A DNA stretch of 5,078 nucleotides from Deltaproteobacteria bacterium. GTDB taxonomy: Bacteria; Myxococcota; Polyangia; Polyangiales; B10-G4. The notes under the pieces were generated by a model. It was not told where the DNA came from and made no database searches. It worked only from the letters and a program-made list of their open reading frames with translations. The position numbers were made by a program, and so were the translations under genes. Below, piece by piece: positions 1 to 5,078 of this stretch; within the stretch, counting starts at the first letter, position 1, and every line of letters starts with the position of its first letter. Where the stretch lies: positions 1 to 5,078 of the forward strand of contig JAFDCW010000414.1 in the NCBI GenBank assembly GCA_019312705.1, written 5' to 3'.

Positions 1-261
1 GGCCACCGCCACCACCGCCACCACCGCGGCCGCGGCCACCACCACGGCCACGACCATGGCGACCACGGCCACGACCACCATGGCCACCACGGCCACCACG
101 ACCATGGGCACGACGGCCACGACCATGGCGACGACCATGGCCATGGCCATGGCCACCGGGGCCACGCACACGGCCACGACCACGGCCACCACCGCGGGCA
201 CCACCGCGGCCACCGCCACGGCCACCACCACGGCCACCACCACGACCACGACGGCGACGAC
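1..261 (+). repeat. Low-complexity GGC/CAC/GAC codon tract
   Basis: The DNA is built almost entirely from the codons ggc, cac, cgc and gac, with cat sprinkled in. It includes a tandem 9-mer (cgccaccac at 7-15 and 16-24) and a longer near-copy (ggccacgaccatggcgac at 46-63 and 115-132). It encodes the His-rich segment of the overlapping gene. Such tracts change length easily by slippage and are prone to assembly collapse, so the true number of repeats may differ. The units are not separated by unique spacers, so this is not a CRISPR array. Confidence 0.8.
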
Positions 262-432
262 ACGACAACTTGTGGCACGATCGAAGCAGTCGTGAACATC
301 GGTACCGAAGTCGTACCCGCACCGGGTACCCCGGATTTCTACCAGCTCGTCATCTTCGACCCGGCCGGCGTGGAGATCTACCGCTTCTCGGGAAGCGTCG
401 ACGATGGCGACATCGCGGTCACGTTGCTCTAG
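1..432 (+). CDS. Histidine/glycine-rich putative metal-binding protein, 5' end outside window
   Basis: Frame 1 is open from the first base to the TAG at 430-432 and gives 143 residues without an in-frame ATG, so the start lies upstream. Residues 1-83 consist almost only of His, Gly, Asp and Arg, and I count 43 His, in motifs such as HHRGHH, GHGHGH and HDHGHD. From about residue 88 the composition changes abruptly to an ordinary, probably beta-rich domain (CGTIEAVVNIG, DFYQLVIFDPAGVEIYRF, ending DIAVTLL) with one Cys at 91. His-rich tracts of this kind bind Zn, Ni, Co or Cu in known proteins (HypB, SlyD, periplasmic zinc-handling proteins), so metal sequestration or delivery is the best guess; the metal and the cellular location are unknown. 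I do not recognise the C-terminal domain. The Ala/Thr reading of the same DNA in frame 2 stops at 295 with no such domain, so frame 1 is preferred. The next gene begins about 10 bases downstream, which suggests cotranscription. Confidence 0.75.
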   Translation, partial: GHRHHRHHRGRGHHHGHDHGDHGHDHHGHHGHHDHGHDGHDHGDDHGHGHGHRGHAHGHDHGHHRGHHRGHRHGHHHGHHHDHDGDDTTTCGTIEAVVNIGTEVVPAPGTPDFYQLVIFDPAGVEIYRFSGSVDDGDIAVTLL

Positions 433-442
433 ACCACACGGA

Positions 443-812
443 ATGCTCGCCCGCGGGGATCGCCATCTCCAGCTCGGACCCTGATGCTCCTGAGTGCCTC
501 TCGTGCGGAGCATGCTGCTTTGCGGACCTGCCGCGCTACGTGCGGGTGACCGGCGACGACCACGCCCGCCTTGGCGATGACGCCGACGCCCTCACCGTCT
601 GGTACGGCAATCAGGCCTTCCTGGGCATGAACGACGGGCATTGCGCGGCCCTCGAAGTCGATGGGGCGGTCGGGCACTTTGCTTGCCGGGTCTACGACCG
701 GCGGCCGGCGATCTGCCGAGAGCTCGAGCGCGGCAGTCCGGCCTGCCGCGGCGAGCGCGACCTGAAAGCGGAACGAGCGATGGTGGCGCTTCGGCTGCAT
801 CGCGGCTCCTGA
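443..812 (+). CDS. YkgJ-family Cys-cluster protein (Zn/Fe-chelating), apparent 5' frameshift
   Basis: From 495 to the TGA at 810-812 the frame reads CLSCGACC (the CxxCxxCC signature), then HCAAL and FACRVYDRRPAICREL, matching the YkgJ family pattern of a Cys quartet followed by C..Y..RP..CR. These proteins are annotated as zinc- or iron-chelate-binding; their exact function is poorly known. In this frame there is no ATG, GTG or TTG between 273 and the GTG at 540, which would cut off the Cys cluster, and the TTG at 270 would overlap the upstream gene by 163 bases. The ATG at 443 is well placed, 10 bases after the upstream stop, but is in another frame and meets a TGA at 482. Removing one G from the GGGG at 455-458 joins them into a 122-residue protein beginning MLARGIAISSSDPDAPECL, with Cys at 18, 21, 24, 25, 67, 81, 91 and 101. 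The family call is firm. The start is inferred and could reflect a sequencing error, a real mutation or a non-canonical start. Confidence 0.72.
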
Positions 813-853
813 CGACGAGGCTCCCCCTCGCCGGCTGGCCCCGCACCCGAGAC

Positions 854-862
854 TGCGCTAAT
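854..862 (+). promoter_or_regulatory. Possible extended -10 (TGc-GCTAAT) for the SDR gene
   Basis: TG at 854-855, one base, then GCTAAT at 857-862 resembles an extended -10 element, matching the last four bases of TATAAT. It ends 9 bases before the ATG at 872, so a transcript starting here would be nearly leaderless. No Shine-Dalgarno sequence is visible before that ATG, which fits. No convincing -35 was found and the match may be chance. Confidence 0.25.
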
Positions 863-871
863 TCGCGCCCC

Positions 872-1684
872 ATGGGAAAACGCTTCGACGGCAAGGTCGC
901 ATGGATCACTGGCGGCGGCAGCGGCATCGGCCGGGCCCTCGCCCTGGAACTCGCGCGACAAGGAGCCGACGTCGCCGTCAGCGGCCGTCGTCAGGAGCGA
1001 ATCGACGACGTGGCGCGCGAGATCTGCGCCCTCGGCCGCCGAGGGATCGCCGTGCCCTGCGACGTGACCGACGAGGACGACATCGCCCAAGCGGTCGCTC
1101 GGGTCGCCGACGAACTCGGCAGCCTCGACATCGCCGTCGCCAACGCGGGCTTCTCCATCAATGGGCGCATCGCCGACATCACCGCAGACCAGTGGCGCCG
1201 GCAGCTCGACGTCAACGTCGTGGGCTCCGCCCTCACGGCCAAACACGCCCTCCCCCACCTGGAGAAGACCAAGGGCCGGATCGTGCTCATTGGAAGCATC
1301 GCCGCCTTCCTCGGCCTGCCGAAGAGCGGCGCCTACGCGGCGAGCAAGTGGGCCGTCCGAGCCGTCGGCCAGACCCTCAACATCGAGCTCGCCGGGTCCG
1401 GCGTCAGCTGCACGACCATCCACCCCGGCTTCGTCGAGTCCGAGATCGCCCAAGTCGACAATGAGGGCGTCTACAGCGGCAAGCGCCGCGACCGAAGGCC
1501 CCAGAAGTTCATGTGGACCGCCGACGCCGCGGCCCGGACGATGGCGGCTGCGATCCACCGTCGCAAACGCGAGCACGTCTTCACCAACCACGGAAAGCTC
1601 GGCGCCTTCATGGGCCAACACTTCCCCGGCATGACCGTCCTGACCATCGGCCGCAGCACCCGCCGCCCGAAGGCCCTGCCCTAG
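872..1684 (+). CDS. SDR-family NAD(P)-dependent oxidoreductase
   Basis: A complete 270-residue classical short-chain dehydrogenase/reductase, a cytosolic Rossmann-fold enzyme oxidising or reducing an alcohol/carbonyl with NAD(P). The cofactor motif TGGGSGIG is at residues 13-20, NAG at 91-93, the active-site Asn at 115 (DVNVVG), the catalytic Ser at 142 (IGSIAAF), YAASK with Tyr155 and Lys159, and HPG at 184-186. The catalytic tetrad is therefore intact. The Arg pair after the second strand (SGRR, 37-40) favours NADP over NAD, an inference from the family. The substrate cannot be told from sequence. The ATG at 872 is chosen because it lies 7 residues before the first strand (KVAWITGG), as usual in this family; the open frame extends upstream, but that stretch overlaps the YkgJ gene and looks like shadow. 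The C-terminal part (about 200-270) is rich in Arg/Lys and His. The TAG stop shares the bases CTAG with the stop of the opposing relic. Confidence 0.93.
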   Translation: MGKRFDGKVAWITGGGSGIGRALALELARQGADVAVSGRRQERIDDVAREICALGRRGIAVPCDVTDEDDIAQAVARVADELGSLDIAVANAGFSINGRIADITADQWRRQLDVNVVGSALTAKHALPHLEKTKGRIVLIGSIAAFLGLPKSGAYAASKWAVRAVGQTLNIELAGSGVSCTTIHPGFVESEIAQVDNEGVYSGKRRDRRPQKFMWTADAAARTMAAAIHRRKREHVFTNHGKLGAFMGQHFPGMTVLTIGRSTRRPKALP

Positions 1685-2087
1685 GGCGACAACGCGCGCT
1701 CGGTGTAGTCGATGCGATAGACCGCGCCTGCTTTGTCGTCGCTGACGAGGAGGGCGCCGTCGCCGGCGACGGCGACGTCGACGGGGCGGCCCCAGGCCCC
1801 GAGGAAACCGAGCCAGCCTTCGGCGAAGACCTCGGGCTCCCCCGGCGTATTGCCGTCGAAGGGCACGAAGAGCACGCGGTAGCCGATTGGCGTGCTGCGA
1901 TTCCACGAGCCGTGCTGGGCGATGAAGACACCGCCGCGGTAGCGCTCCGGAAAACGGTCGGCCGTGTAGAAGCGCAGAAGAATGCGACCGCCGCGGCCAT
2001 CAGTACGCCTGCGGCAAGAATGCCGAAGAACCGCCGGCCCCACCGGGGCCCCCGGGACGAACGAGGTAGGCTCTCGGACTCGGTCAC
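1681..2087 (-). pseudogene. Collapsed PQQ-dependent sugar/sorbosone dehydrogenase: signal peptide plus C-terminal end
   Basis: Reading leftward from 1980 to the TAG at 1683-1681, about 99 residues match the C-terminal end of the PQQ-dependent aldose/sorbosone dehydrogenases: FYTADRFPERYRGG, FIAQHGSWNRSTPIGYRV, then WGRPVDVAVAGDGALLVSDD and AGAVYRIDY. These are usually exported beta-propeller enzymes of about 350-450 residues that oxidise aldoses with PQQ. Upstream, in a different frame starting at the GTG at 2087-2085, is a plausible export signal: an Arg-containing N-terminus (WGRRFF) followed by a hydrophobic run (GILAAGVLMAAAVAFF). The two parts meet near 1980 out of frame, and the roughly 250-300 residues that should lie between are absent, including most of the propeller and its active site. 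I read this as a gene broken by an internal deletion. A GTG at 2043 could start a 120-residue product in the C-terminal frame, but nothing suggests it is functional. The family assignment of the tail is solid; the signal-peptide half is less certain. Confidence 0.72.
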
Positions 2088-2095
2088 GAGGACGC

Positions 2096-2103
2096 AGTAT
2101 ACT
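2096..2103. promoter_or_regulatory. Palindromic AGTATACT: possible shared -10 for divergent genes
   Basis: AGTATACT is a perfect 8-base palindrome in the 23-base gap between the GTG at 2111 (+, AlaX) and the GTG at 2087 (-, PQQ relic). Read on either strand it supplies TATACT, five of six bases of the -10 consensus. The hexamer ends 7 bases before the + start codon and 8 bases before the - start codon, so transcripts would begin at or just before the GTGs and be essentially leaderless. Neither start has a Shine-Dalgarno sequence at normal distance. The -35 matches are poor on both strands (only GGAC in cggact at 2075-2080 for the + direction). Confidence 0.4.
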
Positions 2104-2110
2104 CCCGGCC

Positions 2111-3304
2111 GTGCCGACCCCGCGCCTCCACTATGACGACCCGCTGCTGCTGCGAGGAGAGGCCAAAGTCGTCGCCCACGGCACCTTCGACGGCCAGCCG
2201 AGCCTGGTCCTCGAAGAGACCTACTTCTACCCCGAGGCGGGCGGGCAGCTCGGCGACCGCGGTTCGATCGGGGGGGCCGCCATCGACGACGTGCGCCTCG
2301 ACCGAGATGGCCAGGTGCACCACGTGATTCAGGGCGACCTCCCGGAAGCGGCGCAGCTTCCGGAGGTCGGCCGCGTCGTGCCCTTCACCATCGACGGTCC
2401 CCGGCGGCGCCAGTTCATGGCACTGCACACGGCGCAGCACTGCCTCTCCCGGGCGCTCCTCGACGCCCACGATGCGGTCACCGTGAGCTCGCGCCTCGGC
2501 GCCTCGGGGTGCACCCTCGACGTAGACCGTTCGGGGCTCGACCTCCGGGCCCTTGCCGAGACCGAAGACCGAATCAACGCCCTCGTCGACGAGGACCGAC
2601 CCGTCCGCCAGTTCTTCCCGACCGACCACGAGCTCGCCGCCCTCTCCTTGCGCAAGCCTCCTCCTAGGACTGACCGCATCCGGGTCGTCGACGTCGACGG
2701 CTTCGACATCACCCCCTGCGGCGGCACCCACGTCACCCATACCTCGCAGATTGAGATCTTCCACATTCGGAGCGCCGAGCGGCACAAAGGCGGCACGCGG
2801 GTCAGGTTCGAGGCGGGGCCTCGAGCCCGGCGCCAGCTACTCGAGGACCGCGGCACCGTTGTCGAGATCGCTGCCCGTCTCAAGTGCGCCCCGGAGGAGT
2901 TACGGGACGCCGTCGACCGCCAGGGCACCCGCCTCGCCGCCGCGCGCACCTCCATCGGGGCCCTCCGCGGTGCCCTCGCAGACCAGTGGGCCGCACGCCT
3001 CACGCCAGTCGACGGTGCCGCTCCGATCATTGCCACCGTCCCGAACGCGGACCCCGAACTCCTCGAGGACATCGCCTCGCGCCTCGCTCGCGGCAGCCGT
3101 TTCGTCGCCTTAGCCGCCGAGGGCCCCGAAGGCATCGCGGTGCTCTTCACCCGGGGCCCCGACGCGCAGATGCACGCCGGAGCGCTCCTGAAGAAGGTCG
3201 CCGCGAGCGTCGGCGGACGCGGCGGCGGGCGCCCCGGCCACGCCCGGGGTCGACTCCCCACGGGCACCGACTTCAGAGCCACCGTCGAGGACACGCTCGA
3301 TTAG
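2111..3304 (+). CDS. alaX: Alanyl-tRNA editing protein, long AlaX type with DHHA1 domain
   Basis: A free-standing relative of the editing half of alanyl-tRNA synthetase, 397 residues. Such cytosolic proteins hydrolyse Ser-tRNA(Ala) or Gly-tRNA(Ala) in trans, backing up AlaRS proofreading. The order is an N-terminal barrel-like domain with YFYPEAGGQLGD (38-49), the zinc-site HxxxH (HTAQH, His106 and His110), the second half of the site CGGTH (Cys203, His207), the VRFEAGPRARRQ segment (231-242), a helical linker about 245-295, and a C-terminal DHHA1-like domain with GGRGGGRP (368-375) close to the end. All four zinc ligands are present, so it should be active. The length and the DHHA1 domain place it in the long (AlaX-L) class. 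The GTG at 2111 is chosen because the protein then opens PTPRLHYDDPLL, like family starts; the frame extends upstream only into non-homologous sequence overlapping the divergent relic. The next gene, putA, converges 7 bases downstream. Confidence 0.92.
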   Translation: MPTPRLHYDDPLLLRGEAKVVAHGTFDGQPSLVLEETYFYPEAGGQLGDRGSIGGAAIDDVRLDRDGQVHHVIQGDLPEAAQLPEVGRVVPFTIDGPRRRQFMALHTAQHCLSRALLDAHDAVTVSSRLGASGCTLDVDRSGLDLRALAETEDRINALVDEDRPVRQFFPTDHELAALSLRKPPPRTDRIRVVDVDGFDITPCGGTHVTHTSQIEIFHIRSAERHKGGTRVRFEAGPRARRQLLEDRGTVVEIAARLKCAPEELRDAVDRQGTRLAAARTSIGALRGALADQWAARLTPVDGAAPIIATVPNADPELLEDIASRLARGSRFVALAAEGPEGIAVLFTRGPDAQMHAGALLKKVAASVGGRGGGRPGHARGRLPTGTDFRATVEDTLD

Positions 3305-3311
3305 TTGATGC

Positions 3312-5078
3312 TCAGAGGACCTCGGAGCGCGCTTCGCCGGTGCGCGCGCCGAGGTTTCCGTAGCGGTGATACTCGTCGCTGATGCTCTGTTCGGTCATGT
3401 ACCAAAGCAACTCGATGCGGCCCTCGGCGAGCACGGGGCGGTCGGCGATGTAGATGCCGCTATCTCCAATGGCCCGCCGGACGACGGTCGGTACCCGCTC
3501 GGGCCGAGCGTAGCGAAGCCGTTCGACCTGCCTCGCTTCGACGAGGGCCGCGAGTTCATCGTCGGTCTCCTGGACGAACTCGACGAACGCGGCCCAACCG
3601 GCGGTGAGCTCGTCCAGTAGGGTCACGGCGGGCGACGTGTGGCCAGGAGCCGTGCTGACGTTGACCCGGCACGCGGCGACCCGGGCCGCCATGACCCGGG
3701 CGAAGATTTCGAACGCGTCGTCGTCCTGGTGAACCCTGACCCGGACCGTCGGCACCGGCCGGTAGCGACGGAAGTTGTCCTGGCCGACGAGGCGCTGCCT
3801 GTCGTGGGGGCGCCCGAACTCGGCGTAGTAGCGGACGTCGTAGCTGTGCATCGCGCCGGCGATGCGCGCCCGGACCTCCGGGCCGAGGACCGCGTCGGTC
3901 TCGGGGTGGGCTTCGAGAGCCCGCCGGAGCTCGGTGAGTGCGGGGCTCTCGAGCTCTCTCGGCACGGTGTCCGACTCCGGCACGTCGGTGAAGGTCATCA
4001 GCTGGGCGACGTAGCTCGGCCCGCCAGCCTTGATGCCCGGGCCGAAGGCGCTCTTGCCGACGCCGCCGAAGGGCTGGCGCTCGACGATGGCTCCGGTCGT
4101 GCCTCGGTTGAGATAGAGGTTGCCGGCGCGGATGGACTCGGTCCACTCCGCGCGCTCACGTTCGTCGAGGCTCTCGAGGCCCGAGGTGAGGCCGTAGCCC
4201 GTCTGATTGACGAGCTCGATCGCGTGATGGATGTCGTCGGCGCGCATCACGGCGAGGACGGGCCCGAAGAACTCCGTCATGTGGGTGTAGCTCCCGGGAC
4301 GGGTGCCCCACTTCACCCCCGGCGTCACGAGGCACGCATTGTCGTGGCTCTGCTCCGGGAGTACGGCCCAGCTCTCTCCCTCTTCGAGTTCCTTGAGGCC
4401 TCGCTCGAGGTCTCCGCTCGGAGCCGTGACCACCGGGCCCATGCGCGTATCGAGATCCCAGGCGGAGCCGACGCGAATGCTCCGCACCGCGTCCGAGAGA
4501 GTCTCTTTGAACTTGGGGTCGTCGTAGACCTCGCCTTCGAGGACCAGGAGGCTCGTCGCCGAACACTTCTGGCCGGCGTGGCCGAAGGCCGACTGCACGA
4601 CGTGCTTGATGGCCTGCTCGCGGTCACTCATTGCGGTCACGACGGTCGCGTTCTTGCCGCCGGTCTCGGCGAGCAAGTGCATGCCGGGCTTCGCCTCCAG
4701 CATGCGCAGGGCCGTGTCCGTGCCGCCGGTCAGGATCACGGCATCCGCCTCCTCGGAGGCGACCAAGCGCGCCCCGCCGGTCGCCCCGGCACAGGGAACG
4801 AACTGGAGCGCCTCTTTCGGGACCCCGGCTCTCCAGAACGCCTGACAGAGCTCCCAGGCGACGAGGACCGTGTTCGACGCGGGCTTCAAGATCACCGTAT
4901 TGCCCGCAGCGAGGCCCGCGCTGACCCCCCCGGCGGGGATGGCGATGGGGAAGTTCCATGGAGGGACGACTACGACCACTCCCAGGGGCCGGACGTCGAC
5001 CGTGGGAAGCGTGTTGAGGGCCCGGGCCGACGCGGGGTAGAACTGCACGAAGTCGATGGCCTCGGAGACCTCCGGGTC
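3312..5078 (-). CDS. putA: PutA-like P5C dehydrogenase domain and C-terminal region, N-terminal part outside window
   Basis: The frame is open from the right edge of the window to the TGA at 3314-3312 and gives 588 residues; it enters as DPEVSEAIDF, so the GTG at 5048 is internal and not a start. It encodes an aldehyde dehydrogenase domain of the L-glutamate gamma-semialdehyde (P5C) type, which oxidises the semialdehyde to glutamate with NAD in proline catabolism. Visible residues, numbered from the edge: PPWNFPIAIP with Asn42, ILKP with Lys65, LLAETGG with Glu138, GQKCSA with nucleophile Cys172, EFFGPV with Glu269, and QPFGGVGKSAFGPGIKAGG (335-353). The rest (about 365-588) matches the C-terminal region of PutA proteins, with RLVGQDNFRRYRP (429-441) and a terminal EQSISDEYHRYGNLG (563-577). 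Such proteins normally carry a proline dehydrogenase domain N-terminally, which would lie beyond the window. A separate P5C dehydrogenase of similar architecture cannot be excluded. The catalytic residues look intact. Confidence 0.9.
   Translation of the reverse strand, partial: DPEVSEAIDFVQFYPASARALNTLPTVDVRPLGVVVVVPPWNFPIAIPAGGVSAGLAAGNTVILKPASNTVLVAWELCQAFWRAGVPKEALQFVPCAGATGGARLVASEEADAVILTGGTDTALRMLEAKPGMHLLAETGGKNATVVTAMSDREQAIKHVVQSAFGHAGQKCSATSLLVLEGEVYDDPKFKETLSDAVRSIRVGSAWDLDTRMGPVVTAPSGDLERGLKELEEGESWAVLPEQSHDNACLVTPGVKWGTRPGSYTHMTEFFGPVLAVMRADDIHHAIELVNQTGYGLTSGLESLDERERAEWTESIRAGNLYLNRGTTGAIVERQPFGGVGKSAFGPGIKAGGPSYVAQLMTFTDVPESDTVPRELESPALTELRRALEAHPETDAVLGPEVRARIAGAMHSYDVRYYAEFGRPHDRQRLVGQDNFRRYRPVPTVRVRVHQDDDAFEIFARVMAARVAACRVNVSTAPGHTSPAVTLLDELTAGWAAFVEFVQETDDELAALVEARQVERLRYARPERVPTVVRRAIGDSGIYIADRPVLAEGRIELLWYMTEQSISDEYHRYGNLGARTGEARSEVL
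3319..3357 (+). terminator. Strong hairpin with short T-run, candidate terminator of alaX
   Basis: ACCTCGG (3319-3325) pairs with CCGAGGT (3349-3355). After one A/G mismatch (3326/3348), GCGCGC (3327-3332) pairs with GCGCGC (3342-3347), closing on a 9-base loop. The stem ends in TTT (3355-3357) on the + strand, only 14 bases after the alaX stop. The U-tract is short, so termination may be weak. There is no T-run on the other strand, so a + strand role is favoured. The hairpin lies entirely inside the last codons of the convergent putA gene. Confidence 0.5.

Noticed and set aside
1..261. Repeat tract considered as a CRISPR array or a regulatory iteron cluster.
   Set aside because: There are no regular repeat-spacer units. 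The periodicity is codon-based (3 bases) and explained by the His/Gly-rich protein.
56..295. ORF encoding an Ala/Thr repeat protein (MATTATTT...) on the + strand.
   Set aside because: It is the +1 shadow of the His-rich repeat. It ends shortly after the repeat without any ordinary domain, whereas frame 1 continues into a well-composed C-terminal domain ending at 432.
270..494. N-terminal extension of the YkgJ protein from the TTG at 270.
   Set aside because: The extension is Arg-rich shadow sequence with no family resemblance and overlaps the His-rich gene by 163 bases.
816..830. Small hairpin CGAGG/CCTCG between the YkgJ and SDR genes.
   Set aside because: It has only a 5-pair stem with no T-run, too weak to call a terminator in such GC-rich DNA.
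1756..1773. Perfect 18-base palindrome GCCGTCGCCGGCGACGGC.
   Set aside because: It lies inside the coding tail of the PQQ relic and simply encodes AVAGDG with GC-rich codons; no sign of an operator or terminator (no T-run, not intergenic).
692..1906. 404-codon ORF on the - strand across the YkgJ and SDR genes.
   Set aside because: It has a low-complexity Arg/Gly/Ala-rich composition, no domain, and lies antisense to a clear SDR; a typical artefact of high GC3.
1978..2023. 8-base direct repeat AAGAATGC at 1978-1985 and 2016-2023, considered as deletion microhomology in the PQQ relic.
   Set aside because: A deletion between repeats would leave only one copy. The first copy does sit at the frame junction, but the second copy is on the retained side and could easily be chance.
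2329..3294. 321-codon ORF on the - strand opposite alaX.
   Set aside because: It is Ser/Arg/Ala-rich shadow of the AlaX coding sequence with no recognisable motif.
3366..3620. 84-codon + strand ORF within putA.
   Set aside because: It is antisense to the conserved PutA C-terminal region, has no ribosome site and no family resemblance; compatible with chance.

Overview
The window comes from a very GC-rich bacterial chromosome. Codons in the real genes end mostly in G or C, and long spurious ORFs appear on the opposite strands. No phage, plasmid, IS, CRISPR or RNA gene was recognised. The gene content (a PutA-type dehydrogenase with a YHRYGNLG-type C-terminus, a long AlaX, a sorbosone/sugar-dehydrogenase relative) fits a deltaproteobacterium-like, Myxococcota-like or uncultured relative, but this is an impression and not a placement.

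Layout. (i) 1-432, + strand: the 3' part of a gene for an extremely His/Gly/Asp-rich protein that ends in a short non-repetitive domain; its start lies outside the window. (ii) 443-812, +: a small YkgJ-type Cys-cluster protein with no usable start in its own frame; one extra G in a GGGG run at 455-458 would explain this. (iii) 872-1684, +: a complete classical short-chain dehydrogenase. (iv) 1681-2087, -: a relic of a PQQ-dependent sugar/sorbosone dehydrogenase. It keeps an apparent signal peptide and the last ~99 residues, joined out of frame, with the middle of the protein missing. (v) 2111-3304, +: a complete alanyl-tRNA editing protein (long AlaX with a DHHA1 domain). (vi) 3312-5078, -: the 588-residue C-terminal part of a PutA-like proline-catabolism enzyme (P5C dehydrogenase domain plus C-terminal region), running off the right edge.

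The genes do not form one pathway. The first two may form a small metal-handling pair (His-rich plus Cys-cluster protein, 10 bases apart). The rest look like independent housekeeping or catabolic genes packed tightly: SDR and the relic share a CTAG that serves as both stop codons, alaX and putA converge with 7 bases between them, and alaX and the relic diverge from a 23-base gap holding a perfect AGTATACT palindrome.

I see no clearly new multi-gene system. The points most worth a second look are the His-rich protein in the non-obvious frame, the possible frameshift in the YkgJ gene, the collapsed PQQ dehydrogenase, and the symmetric -10 element with start codons 7-8 bases to each side, which suggests leaderless divergent transcripts.
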